A stretch of DNA of 64,000 bases from Kushneria phyllosphaerae. GTDB lineage: Bacteria; Pseudomonadota; Gammaproteobacteria; Pseudomonadales; Halomonadaceae. The stretch is taken from positions 248,001 to 312,000 of the forward strand of contig NZ_ONZI01000004.1 of NCBI RefSeq assembly GCF_900312995.1. Direction: 5' to 3'. The position numbers were made by a program, and so were the translations under genes. This document shows, one piece after another, positions 9,455 through 17,420 of the stretch; position 1 is the first letter of the stretch, and each line of letters opens with the position of its first letter. The notes under the pieces are model-generated. The model was not told the origin of the DNA. It saw nothing but the letters and a program-made list of their open reading frames with translations, and made no database searches.

Positions 9455-9648
9455 CAGATTTGCAAGCACGGTGAACCGAATAACACAGCGTGCAACGATA
9501 AGTGGCTCAGGGCTGCAACCACTTCAACAGGAGAAATATTTCCTGAAGCGCCCAACACAGTAACGATAATTGCATCGGGCGGCAGATGCCGCGAATCACG
9601 GCTCACAGAGTCGCTTCCTTTTAGAAAGACCTATAGGAAATCGCACAC

Positions 9649-10482
9649 ATGGCAATGGTCATCAACACAAATGCTCTGTCGCTTAACGCCCAGAACAACC
9701 TGAACAAGTCTCAGCAGTCCCTGAACACCGCCATCGAGCGTCTGTCTTCCGGTTCGCGCATCAACAGCGCCAAGGATGATGCCGCAGGCCTGGCCATTTC
9801 CAACCGCATGAATGCTCAGGTCACCGGTCTGAACCAGGCCAACCGCAACGCCAATGACGGTATCTCGCTGGCACAGACCGCTGAAGGCGCCATGGGTCAG
9901 GTCACCGACAACCTGCAGCGTATTCGTGAACTGACCGTACAGGCTGCCAACGGCACCAATACTGATGCCGACAAGACGTCCATTCAGGATGAAATCGGTC
10001 AGCGTCTGGAAGAGATCAACCGCCTGGCCGGTCAGACCCAGTTCAACGGCAAGAACCTGCTGGATGGCAGCGCTACAGACGTCCGTATTCAGGTCGGTGC
10101 CAACGATGGCCAGACCATCGATCTGACTCTGTCAGACGTGACCACTGCGACTCTCTTTGCTGGTGGTAGCGGTGCCGAGCCTGATGTGACTGCCGCTAAC
10201 TTTGACACTGGTTCCGCTCTGGCCGATATCGACGCTGCCCTGCAGCTGGTTGACAGCTCGCGCAGTACTCTGGGTGCCCAGCAGAACCGTCTGCAGTCGG
10301 TTGTCGAAGGTAACGCCACGACTTCGACCAACCTGTCTGCCGCCATGTCACAGATCAAGGACGCCGACTACGCGACCGAAGTCTCCAACATGTCCAAGGC
10401 ACAGATCCTGCAGCAGGCCGGTACTTCGGTACTGGCTCAGGCCAACCAGACCACTCAGGGCGTCATGTCCCTGCTGCGTTAA
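9649..10482 (+). CDS. fliC: Flagellin (copy 1)
   Basis: Filament subunit of 277 residues, exported through the flagellar type III apparatus. It has the conserved N-terminal D0/D1 region ([41 protein letters not shown]) and C-terminal D1/D0 region ([27 protein letters not shown], ending in MSLLR). The part between ([10 protein letters not shown] to the IQVGAN segment and on) is very short, so the D2/D3 surface domains are essentially absent. It differs from copy 2 by one residue (Asp instead of Asn in QTI-D/N-LTL) and about six bases. Expressed from a FliA promoter at 9428; GGA of the ribosome-binding site lies in TATAGGAAATC. Confidence 0.97.
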   Translation: MAMVINTNALSLNAQNNLNKSQQSLNTAIERLSSGSRINSAKDDAAGLAISNRMNAQVTGLNQANRNANDGISLAQTAEGAMGQVTDNLQRIRELTVQAANGTNTDADKTSIQDEIGQRLEEINRLAGQTQFNGKNLLDGSATDVRIQVGANDGQTIDLTLSDVTTATLFAGGSGAEPDVTAANFDTGSALADIDAALQLVDSSRSTLGAQQNRLQSVVEGNATTSTNLSAAMSQIKDADYATEVSNMSKAQILQQAGTSVLAQANQTTQGVMSLLR

Positions 10483-10521
10483 TCGCAGACCGATTGAAAG
10501 CATCAGAGTTAAAAGTATCAG

Positions 10522-10544
10522 GGGCGCCCTCGGGCGCCCTTTTT
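10522..10544 (+). terminator. Terminator of flagellin copy 1
   Basis: Stem GGGCGCC/GGCGCCC with a CTCG loop, followed by TTTTT. It lies 39 bases after the stop codon. Confidence 0.93.
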
Positions 10545-10716
10545 GTGGTTTTGCCTGGTGCCAGCGCTTCAGAGCATTTGTGTTGACAGCGTGACTCTCC
10601 CCTTCCTCTCTTCTCTTTTACGACCCGCCGTTGCAAGGCTTGCCTATTGCTGGCAAGCGTCGTGGCCCATCCGCTTTTCATTTTCAAGCAATATCAGCAA
10701 AACCTTCCGCTGTAAC

Positions 10717-10743
10717 TAAAGCATTCCCGGCTGATGCCGTTAA
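10717..10743 (+). promoter_or_regulatory. Sigma-28 (FliA) promoter of the second flagellin gene
   Basis: TAAA (10717-10720), 15-base spacer, GCCGTTAA (10736-10743; 7 of 8 to consensus), a better match than the copy-1 promoter. The -10 element ends 208 bases before the start codon. The rest of the 469-base gap between the two flagellin genes (10545-10716) shows nothing else I can support. Confidence 0.85.
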
Positions 10744-10951
10744 TGAATGGGCAGGCACGATGAACTGCCCAGGGCAGCGTGCAGGGACAGGTGGCCCACA
10801 GCGGTAACCACCTCACAGGGAATAGAAAAACCTTCCCAGGCAGCTAAAGAAACGAACATGCAGTACCGATAATTGCATCAGGCGGCAGATGCCGCGAATC
10901 ACGGCTCACAGAGTCGCTTCCTTTTAGAAAGACCTATAGGAAATCACACAC

Positions 10952-11785
10952 ATGGCAATGGTCATCAACACAAATGCTCTGTCGCTTAACGCCCAGAACA
11001 ACCTGAACAAGTCTCAGCAGTCCCTGAACACCGCCATCGAGCGTCTGTCTTCCGGTTCGCGCATCAACAGCGCCAAGGATGATGCCGCAGGCCTGGCCAT
11101 CTCCAACCGCATGAATGCTCAGGTCACCGGTCTGAACCAGGCCAACCGCAACGCCAATGACGGTATCTCGCTGGCACAGACCGCTGAAGGCGCCATGGGT
11201 CAGGTCACCGACAACCTGCAGCGTATTCGTGAACTGACCGTACAGGCTGCCAACGGCACCAATACTGATGCCGACAAGACGTCCATTCAGGATGAAATCG
11301 GTCAGCGTTTGGAAGAGATCAACCGCCTGGCCGGTCAGACCCAGTTCAACGGCAAGAACCTGCTGGATGGCAGCGCTACAGACGTCCGTATTCAGGTCGG
11401 TGCCAACGATGGCCAGACCATCAACCTGACTCTGTCAGACGTGACCACTGCGACTCTCTTTGCTGGTGGTAGCGGTGCCGAGCCTGATGTGACTGCCGCT
11501 AACTTTGACACTGGTTCCGCTCTGGCCGATATCGACGCTGCCCTGCAGCTGGTTGACAGCTCGCGCAGTACTCTGGGTGCCCAGCAGAACCGTCTGCAGT
11601 CGGTTGTCGAAGGCAATGCCACGACTTCGACCAACCTGTCTGCCGCCATGTCACAGATCAAGGACGCCGACTACGCGACCGAAGTCTCCAACATGTCCAA
11701 GGCACAGATCCTGCAGCAGGCCGGTACTTCGGTACTGGCTCAGGCCAACCAGACCACTCAGGGCGTCATGTCCCTGCTGCGTTAA
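10952..11785 (+). CDS. fliC: Flagellin (copy 2)
   Basis: Filament subunit of 277 residues, identical to copy 1 except for Asn in place of Asp in the QTINLTL segment. Same D0/D1-only architecture with terminal LLR. Nucleotide differences from copy 1 are mostly synonymous third-position changes (for example ATT/ATC, CTG/TTG, GGTAAC/GGCAAT). It has its own FliA promoter and terminator, so the two genes are separate transcription units; the stronger promoter match suggests that this copy may be the more expressed one (inference). Confidence 0.97.
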   Translation: MAMVINTNALSLNAQNNLNKSQQSLNTAIERLSSGSRINSAKDDAAGLAISNRMNAQVTGLNQANRNANDGISLAQTAEGAMGQVTDNLQRIRELTVQAANGTNTDADKTSIQDEIGQRLEEINRLAGQTQFNGKNLLDGSATDVRIQVGANDGQTINLTLSDVTTATLFAGGSGAEPDVTAANFDTGSALADIDAALQLVDSSRSTLGAQQNRLQSVVEGNATTSTNLSAAMSQIKDADYATEVSNMSKAQILQQAGTSVLAQANQTTQGVMSLLR

Positions 11786-11824
11786 TCGCAGACCGGATGA
11801 AAGCACCAGAGTTAACAATATCAG

Positions 11825-11847
11825 GGGCGCCTTCGGGCGCCCTTTTT
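11825..11847 (+). terminator. Terminator of flagellin copy 2
   Basis: Stem GGGCGCC/GGCGCCC with a TTCG tetraloop and a five-T tail, the counterpart of the copy-1 terminator. Confidence 0.93.
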
Positions 11848-11884
11848 GTGGTCTTTATTACAGGTTTTCAGTTCAGTCATTGGC

Positions 11885-11911
11885 TCAACTCATGCCACAT
11901 CCGGCCGATAT
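11885..11911 (+). promoter_or_regulatory. Sigma-28 (FliA) promoter of the third flagellin gene
   Basis: TCAA (11885-11888), 15-base spacer, GCCGATAT (11904-11911; 7 of 8). The predicted transcript start is near 11918, 25 bases before ATG 11943. This rules out the earlier in-frame ATG at 11892, which would lie inside the promoter. Confidence 0.8.
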
Positions 11912-11942
11912 AACAGGCACATTCTCGCGTTTGAGAGCGTTC

Positions 11943-13406
11943 ATGTTCTCGATATCGTCATCTCCCTCTTTCTCCACTGCAACTCAGCTGGACAAAAATC
12001 AGCGCTCGTTAAACCAGGCCATCGAACGTTTATCCAGCGGTCTACGTATCAACACCGCCAAAGACGACGCAGCAGGCATGGCCATTGCCAATCGACTTCA
12101 GGCCAATCTGAATGCTGATACGCAGATCACTCGTGGCGTGAATAATGGCGTCAGCCTGATCCAGACGGCTGATGGTGGTCTTGAAAACATCAATGACCTG
12201 CTACAGCGCTCACGTCAGCTCGCCGTACAAGCTTCCACTGGCACCCTTTCAGATTCGGACAGAGCTGCCCTGCAGCAGGAGTTTACTCAGCTGCGTACCG
12301 AGATTGATCGTATCGCCACTGAAACCACTGTCTTTGGCAAGGCACCGCTGGCACCGGCAACCCCACAACCGTTACCGGTAAAACTCGGCGATACTCTCCC
12401 GGCCAGTGAAGTCCTCGAGCCTCAATTCCGACCTTATGCTTCAGGCGTCAAAAGCGTGGCTTACCTTCCAGCTGGCACACAGAATTTCAGGCTGGAAATG
12501 GATTCTCTGGCCTATGACGATGATATTCAGCTATTCACCACGGATGGACGACATCTGATTGGCACTCCCCTTGCAGGAGAGAACCCCGATCATGTCTGGC
12601 AACACCAGAATATATCGAGCGAGGCAGATGCCAATCTTCTGCTCATGAACCCCTCGGAAGGTTTCAAGTCTGGCGCTCAATATGACGGTAGTGGTCTGCA
12701 GGATGGCACGGGCCAATACAATACCAATAACCTGCCCGTGACGGCCGATTACAACGGCATGCAGATCCAGTGGTCGGGGGATGGCGATCGCCAGTATCCC
12801 GACACGGCCGGTCAAAGCGGCTCCAGCTTCAATAATGGCCGCATCGATGATCAGAAAAGTCAGCTTGAAGTTCTTGCCGTTAATAACGTCACTGAAGACC
12901 TGCTAATCTTTGTGGTTGGAGAGGGAAATTTTAATGCCTCGGCCACCTGGGACCACATGCCGCTTGAGTACACCCCACCACCGCCTCCCCTGGGCCCGGT
13001 CAGTACCGATACGGATATCGTGGTAGGTGCCGATTTTGACAGCGCCATGCAACAAGTCACCATCAAGGCAACGCCTTCGGACAGTGAGACACTGGGGCTC
13101 AGGAATACGAGCCTCGACCCTATAGAACAAGCGCAAGCGGCCCTGGGAGATCTTGATCGTGCCATGGATCGCGTCAGTGAATATCGTGGAAGTTATGGCG
13201 CGCAGCAAAACCGGCTTGAAGGTGTCGCAGAGGCAGCTGCTGATAAACGGACGATCACTGCTGGCGCCATGTCACGCATCATGGATGCCGATTACGCCGT
13301 TGAAATTTCCAACATGAGTCGCGCACAAATCACACAGCAGGCGGGTACCGCCGTGCTGGCACAGGCCAATCAACGACTCGATAGCGTGCTTGCACTACTG
13401 CGTTAA
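11943..13406 (+). CDS. Flagellin with a large non-standard central domain
   Basis: Third flagellin, 487 residues. Residues 1-136 align with the D0/D1 N terminus ([31 protein letters not shown]) up to the family's F-N-G-K-x-L point (FGKAPL). Residues ~357-487 align with the C terminus from the I-Q-V-G-A point (DIVVGAD) to YAVEISNMSRAQITQQAG and final LLR. Between them sits an insert of about 220 residues with no similarity to the short flagellins, rich in Asp, Asn, Gly, aromatic and beta-prone stretches, and ending in a PPPPP linker. No HExxH is present, so it is not a flagellinolysin. Typical VINTN at the N terminus is absent. Likely a minor surface-decorated filament subunit. Confidence 0.9.
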   Translation: MFSISSSPSFSTATQLDKNQRSLNQAIERLSSGLRINTAKDDAAGMAIANRLQANLNADTQITRGVNNGVSLIQTADGGLENINDLLQRSRQLAVQASTGTLSDSDRAALQQEFTQLRTEIDRIATETTVFGKAPLAPATPQPLPVKLGDTLPASEVLEPQFRPYASGVKSVAYLPAGTQNFRLEMDSLAYDDDIQLFTTDGRHLIGTPLAGENPDHVWQHQNISSEADANLLLMNPSEGFKSGAQYDGSGLQDGTGQYNTNNLPVTADYNGMQIQWSGDGDRQYPDTAGQSGSSFNNGRIDDQKSQLEVLAVNNVTEDLLIFVVGEGNFNASATWDHMPLEYTPPPPPLGPVSTDTDIVVGADFDSAMQQVTIKATPSDSETLGLRNTSLDPIEQAQAALGDLDRAMDRVSEYRGSYGAQQNRLEGVAEAAADKRTITAGAMSRIMDADYAVEISNMSRAQITQQAGTAVLAQANQRLDSVLALLR

Positions 13407-13430
13407 GCCCCACTACTCAGGCCGATAGAC

Positions 13431-13451
13431 AGGGCGCTCTTACGGCGCCTT
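13431..13451 (+). terminator. Weak hairpin after the third flagellin
   Basis: A 7-bp stem AGGGCGC/GCGCCTT (one G-T pair) with a 7-base loop, 25 bases after the stop codon. There is no T run directly behind it, so termination efficiency is doubtful. Confidence 0.45.
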
Positions 13452-13633
13452 CATGGTTGCTTTTCATCAGCCCGGCCAGCCACCGTCTGGAACATCAAAT
13501 ATGTCCTGGCAGCCTCTATCCCCATGGGGCCAGCCTGTTATTGATAGTATTTCCATATCTTCATCATTGTTACAGCACGTTAAAGAGTGGCTTGTGAGAC
13601 GCCGTTACTACTATTGGCTCCTCATAAAACTGA

Positions 13634-14234
13634 GACCTCCCTTTCGTTGCGGCCTTCAGCCTTTCTGAGCTGACAGGCTTGCAACAGGGCGACTGGCTGA
13701 TACGACTAAAAGCCACCGGCGTAATTCCGGTGAATAAAAGCAGCGAGCCCCCCATTGGGCGGCCGGCTGGAAACCTCTTCACAGGTTTTGCCAACGCTGG
13801 ATATCAGTTATTTCCTGACTGATCACTGGTCAATAGAAGCGACGACTGGCGTCATCCCAACGGATGGCCGCTTGAAAAAGAGCCAACAGGGCGATTTCAA
13901 GGTCAGCCATACCAGAAGCGGTACGGCTTCACTGGTCGCTCACTATAACTTTCTCCTCGACGCCGCTCTGAATCCATGTCTGAGGGCAGGTGTTAACCAT
14001 ACCTGGTTCATTAGCGTTGAGTTTGCCACGGGCGTGCCAGAGATAACGATGGAATCCATTACCAGCCCGCTTTTTGACGCCGGACAGGATTACCGCCTCT
14101 TTGAATACTGGTATGCGACCGCCAGCGTTCGCTATGTGATAACGCCTGCGCAGCATTTCAACGGGGATGGTTTTAATGCCAAAAGCGATATCGATGTGCT
14201 GGTACTGGGCGCAGGCATGGGCCTGCGTTTTTAA
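13634..14234 (+). pseudogene. ompW: OmpW-family outer-membrane protein, frameshifted and lacking a start
   Basis: Remains of an eight-stranded OmpW-type outer-membrane barrel. In one frame (from 13634) the mature start QQGDWLIRLKATGVIPVNKSS is readable. At the C6 tract 13748-13753 the homology moves to another frame, which continues with GGRLETSSQVLPTLDISYFLTDHWSIEATTG, then NPCLRAGVNHTW and the terminal GAGMGLRF with C-terminal Phe. Removing one C joins the two frames. Even then no start codon or convincing signal peptide is present upstream (TGA at 13631), so the 5' end looks eroded as well. The only intact frame starts at a TTG (13755) and lacks the first strand and signal. The 227 bases before 13634 hold nothing else I can support. 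Probably a dead gene in an accessory stretch between flagellar genes. Confidence 0.75.
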
Positions 14235-14340
14235 GCTTTGAAGGACTGGGTCAGAGAGGCGCCGCAACGCACGACAGGCTCCTCAAAACGTCACCGGCAG
14301 GATTGAAAATGCCGGGTATTTACGGGGATACGCCAACTCC

Positions 14341-15480
14341 ATGCTTGATCTTGCAACGCTAAGCTTTTCCAGTACGGTCAGCCGGGCCGCCTATTTCGCA
14401 GTGTTCCTGATCCTGGCATTGCGTCAGCGGGAAAAGTCCTACCTTTGGCACTGGCTGGGGGCAATTATGGCCTCCCTGCTGGGCGCCATGATGCTGGCCA
14501 AAGAGCCTACTAATCTGACGCTGCCAATGCTGGAAAGCATGCAGATCTTTACCCTTTATATGGCCAGCCTCGTATTGTCGTGGAGCGGACTAAGGCGTTT
14601 TTACGGTCTTCATTTTCATATATATGCCATTGTGGCAGTGGTCATCCTGACTGTAACGCCTGCACTAGCCTGCCTGCTGGTGCCATGGTTTGGCATTGCG
14701 AAAACTACCGTCGCGAGCATTTACTTCCTCTGTGCGACCGTCGTTTCCGTCATGGTGGTCGTCGAGATCCTGATTGCCAGACGTGAAGATCTCTGGTCCC
14801 AGATTGTGGTGGCCGTTGCCTTTGGCATCTATGCCCTGGGCTTTGCCTTGTCTGCCGGCATGCTGATATTGACAGATCTTCAGATATCGACAGAAACCGC
14901 TCGTGTAACGATTATTTTTGATCAGATCAATAGCGTTCTGGTGTATGTCGGGTATGTGGCGATGAGTGGAGAGCGAGCCAATCTACAGCTCAGACATCAG
15001 GCCGACACTGATGCGCTAACCGGGCTTTTTAATCGGCGTGGCATTCAGCATGCACTGACAAGGCTTGATTTAAAGAATCCCGGTAGCACGGTATGCGTGC
15101 TTTTGGGCGATCTTGACCATTTCAAAAGAATCAATGACACGCTGGGCCATGAAGGCGGAGATGCCGTATTAAAAATCTTTGCCAAGCGTTTGAAAAACCT
15201 GATGCGCCGCGATGATATCGCTGTACGCTGGGGCGGGGAGGAGTTTCTGGTCGTACTGACTCATACCACCATTGACGAAGCAGGTGCTTTCGCAGAACGA
15301 TTGAGAAAGCATATTGAGTCCGAGCCTTTTGTGATTTCTGCACAAGCCATCAACGTGACCATCAGTATCGGCGTTGCTGAAATTGAAAGGCCTCAGGAGA
15401 CGTTTGACAAGGCCATTGGACGCGCTGACGACGCCCTTTATCAAGCCAAGCATGACGGACGCAATCGCGTCTGCCGCTAG
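14341..15480 (+). CDS. Membrane-anchored diguanylate cyclase (GGDEF)
   Basis: Makes cyclic di-GMP from two GTP, a second messenger that usually opposes swimming. 379 residues: six to seven hydrophobic segments in residues 1-208, then a GGDEF domain from about 220. The active-site motif is GGEEF (298-302), the metal/substrate region LGDLDHFKRINDTLGHEGGD is intact, and the allosteric I-site RxxD is present (Arg289-Asp292, five residues before GGEEF). So it should be active and product-inhibited. No EAL domain. It stands alone, 106 bases after the broken ompW, between the flagellins and flaG. A role in setting motility against attachment is an inference from position. Confidence 0.93.
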   Translation: MLDLATLSFSSTVSRAAYFAVFLILALRQREKSYLWHWLGAIMASLLGAMMLAKEPTNLTLPMLESMQIFTLYMASLVLSWSGLRRFYGLHFHIYAIVAVVILTVTPALACLLVPWFGIAKTTVASIYFLCATVVSVMVVVEILIARREDLWSQIVVAVAFGIYALGFALSAGMLILTDLQISTETARVTIIFDQINSVLVYVGYVAMSGERANLQLRHQADTDALTGLFNRRGIQHALTRLDLKNPGSTVCVLLGDLDHFKRINDTLGHEGGDAVLKIFAKRLKNLMRRDDIAVRWGGEEFLVVLTHTTIDEAGAFAERLRKHIESEPFVISAQAINVTISIGVAEIERPQETFDKAIGRADDALYQAKHDGRNRVCR

Positions 15481-15555
15481 TGTTGCAAACCTGCAGAACA
15501 AGGCTCATTGCAGTGCAGGTTCACTCGAGCCCCTTTCCTTATTGAGACCCTCTCC

Positions 15556-16566
15556 TCAATACCGATTACCTTCCATGTCTTCATAGCCAAAGTCTTTGGT
15601 CATCGGACGATGATCGAACAGCTCGCCCCAGGCCAGATCATGCGCTGCTGACCGGAAGTTTTTCATGCCGCCGGTAGGTGTAAAGGTAATTTCGCCGAAA
15701 TAGATTGCATCGCGCATCAGATAGAAATCAACGCGTGCAAACCCAAAGCCTTCAGACAGCTTGAGGGCCATTTTCATGGCGCGATCCAGCTGTGCTGGTT
15801 TCTCGATCGGACAGTCGGTATTGAAACGCTCGTTGACGACATCCACGAGATTCCAGTCCTGATCATAGTAATCGACATGAAAGTCGGTGAAACGGTCATG
15901 CGTGACTTCAATAAAGACTTTGGGCGCCTGCCCTTCTGCACGAAAACAGTAAAACTTGTAGTCCTTGGGAATCTTGCCGTTTTCGTCGAGCAGCAGCTTT
16001 TCACACATCAAGCGCGGGGTGATGCTTCGGTAGTGAAGCTCTCGGCTGTCACGATAGAAGTTGCTGGCCAGCCAATGGTCGCTAAGCCGCCGTATCAGAT
16101 CAAAACTGTACTCGGCCTTGTTACGCACCACCAGGTTATAGCCAGAGCCATGATTGGCCTTGAGTACAAAGCTACTGGGAAGCCTGTCGTAATCGTGCTG
16201 GGTAAAGGGCTGGGAAATTGGATACAGCGGCAACAGGGTCTCATTGCCAATCTTCTGGCGAACGTAGTCACGCACCAGCAGTTTGTCACTCAGCGGTGAG
16301 AAAATGGGCTCTGGATGCAGGCGCCGATAGCATATTTTTTCGTTGAAGGTTTCAGGATTGACCAGGTTGGGCCTGACGCCAAAATGCTTCTGGTAGCGGT
16401 GCGCAATATAAAGGCGATCCGGTATCCAGCGTGAAATACTCCTTCGCATCATGCGCAGCAAGCTTTGGCGCCTTTGGGGAAGAAGCTGTTTTTTATCCGT
16501 GTCAAAACCCTGCATCTCTGCTTTGGCGTGCTGACTTGTTGTTGGAAAAACGTGTAATTCCGCCAT
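15556..16566 (-). CDS. TupA-type ATP-grasp protein (polysaccharide/peptide ligase family)
   Basis: About 336 residues, resembling the ATP-grasp family named after TupA (teichuronopeptide biosynthesis) found in surface-polysaccharide clusters. Supporting segments are the N-terminal DRLYIAHRYQKHFGVRPNLVNPETFNEKICYRRL block, the lysine-glycine loop FVLKANHGSGYNLVV, CEKLLLDENGKIPKDYKFYCF, and the metal-binding end ARVDFYLMRDAIYFGEITFTPTGG. It would join an amino group (amino acid or sugar) to a carboxylate at the expense of ATP; the substrate is unknown. Start at ATG 16566 with AGGGGA five bases upstream; an earlier in-frame ATG adds 18 residues without a site. Lone gene on this strand, convergent with the diguanylate cyclase. 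Confidence 0.85.
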   Translation of the reverse strand: MAELHVFPTTSQHAKAEMQGFDTDKKQLLPQRRQSLLRMMRRSISRWIPDRLYIAHRYQKHFGVRPNLVNPETFNEKICYRRLHPEPIFSPLSDKLLVRDYVRQKIGNETLLPLYPISQPFTQHDYDRLPSSFVLKANHGSGYNLVVRNKAEYSFDLIRRLSDHWLASNFYRDSRELHYRSITPRLMCEKLLLDENGKIPKDYKFYCFRAEGQAPKVFIEVTHDRFTDFHVDYYDQDWNLVDVVNERFNTDCPIEKPAQLDRAMKMALKLSEGFGFARVDFYLMRDAIYFGEITFTPTGGMKNFRSAAHDLAWGELFDHRPMTKDFGYEDMEGNRY

Positions 16567-17016
16567 TGCCGTCCCCTGCGAGGTCAATTGATATTTCAAT
16601 AAGTAACTTTGACTACGCAAAAGGTAAAACGAGTAACAAAAAGAAAGTGTGCTGTAGCGCGCATGCTCCCTGGTTCTATCTGATCTCGTGGCGGGCTGAC
16701 GAAACGAATGGCTGACAGGGTGTCATGAGTCAGGGTTGTAAACGACTCAGCTTCAGCCTGACATCAAGCAAGCAACTAACACATTGTTTTAATTAAAATT
16801 AATGAAAAATAAAACCTGGAAAAGAACTGGTGTGTTGCTTTTTATAGTGCAAAACACCTTGTTTTTGTGGCTTAAAAGAAGCCTTGAAACTATGAGCCAT
16901 CAGGTTCCAATTCATATTCTTCATGATTTATTGTATCAGAGCTTTTTTATATAAAAGCGATTTAGCACAATTTTTGTTAGCAGCTTTGACAGCAACCCCG
17001 AAAAGGGAGCATCACC
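16567..17016. other. AT-rich intergenic region upstream of flaG
   Basis: About 450 bases between the divergent TupA-like gene and flaG. The part from about 16770 to 16975 is AT-rich (runs such as TTTTAATTAAAATTAATG). It should contain promoters in both directions. I did not find a convincing sigma-28 site for flaG. Confidence 0.5.
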
Positions 17017-17350
17017 ATGATCATTACCCCCCACCATTTTGATCGCCGCCAGTACGTCATTATCCAGCAGGGCCGTTATGGCCACGTCGGCGGCAATGAT
17101 GCCGATATCCGTGACTTCAACGCCGCCGAGTAACACTGCGGGCCTTGAAAAGGCCGTGACACAGCTGAACCAGGGTTTCACATCGATTGGCATGGAGTTT
17201 GATATTCATGACGATAGCGGTCAGGTCGTAACGCGCGTAATCGATAGAGAAAGTGGTGATGTGAGTCGTCAGATTCCAACGCAAGAGGTACTTCATATGG
17301 CACGTCTGGCGACGTATCAGAAAGGCCGGCTGCTGCAGACCACAGCCTGA
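17017..17350 (+). CDS. flaG: FlaG-family flagellar protein, reading frame broken at a C6 tract
   Basis: The C-terminal ~65 residues are typical FlaG (AVTQLNQGFTSIGMEFDIHD, then VVTRVIDRESGDVSRQIP, then EVLHMARLATYQ), a protein linked to filament length control. The best start signal is ATG 17017, seven bases after AGGGAG, but that frame stops at 17131 after 38 codons. The FlaG frame is entered by dropping one C from CCCCCC at 17027-17032, which would give an uninterrupted 110-residue protein beginning MIITPTILIAASTS. Without the shift, FlaG must start at a poor internal site (TTG 17039 or ATG 17078). So this is a sequencing error, a mutant or a slippage-switched gene. Convergent with fliE. 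Confidence 0.7.
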
Positions 17351-17377
17351 TTCCAAAAGAATCAAAATGATGAACAT

Positions 17378-17404
17378 GCACGGGCGATGGAAAAGCGCCC
17401 GTGC
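17378..17404. terminator. Hairpin between convergent flaG and fliE
   Basis: A perfect 9-bp stem GCACGGGCG/CGCCCGTGC with a 9-base loop, between the two stop codons. Neither side has a strong T run, so it may act weakly in both directions. Confidence 0.6.
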
Positions 17405-17420
17405 ACTGCCTTCTTGAGGC

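Larger units (their letters stand above)
9558..10549 (+). repeat. Direct repeat copy 1: flagellin leader, gene and terminator
   Basis: Nearly identical, without indels that I could find, to 10861-11852 at an offset of 1303 bases. It covers about 90 bases of 5' leader, the whole flagellin gene and its terminator. Sequence outside these limits diverges, although the sigma-28 promoter core recurs at a slightly different distance. Confidence 0.9.
10861..11852 (+). repeat. Direct repeat copy 2: flagellin leader, gene and terminator
   Basis: Second copy of the repeat at 9558-10549 (offset 1303). The conserved leader contains the small hairpin GCGGC-AGAT-GCCGC and the stretch up to TATAGGAAATC before the start codon. 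Only scattered substitutions separate the copies, which implies recent duplication or gene conversion. Confidence 0.9.

Noticed and set aside
11505..11942. Extending the third flagellin 146 codons upstream
   Set aside because: That part overlaps flagellin copy 2 in another frame and includes the sigma-28 promoter; the flagellin N terminus aligns from 11943.
11943..13406. Third flagellin as a flagellinolysin (metallopeptidase in filament)
   Set aside because: No HExxH motif in the insert.
13453..13668. 71-codon plus-strand frame before the ompW remnant
   Set aside because: No site or similarity; ends inside the eroded ompW start in a different frame.
17017..17133. Separate 38-codon leader peptide before flaG
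   Set aside because: Although it has a strong ribosome-binding site, a single-base C-tract shift makes it the natural N terminus of FlaG, which is the simpler explanation.
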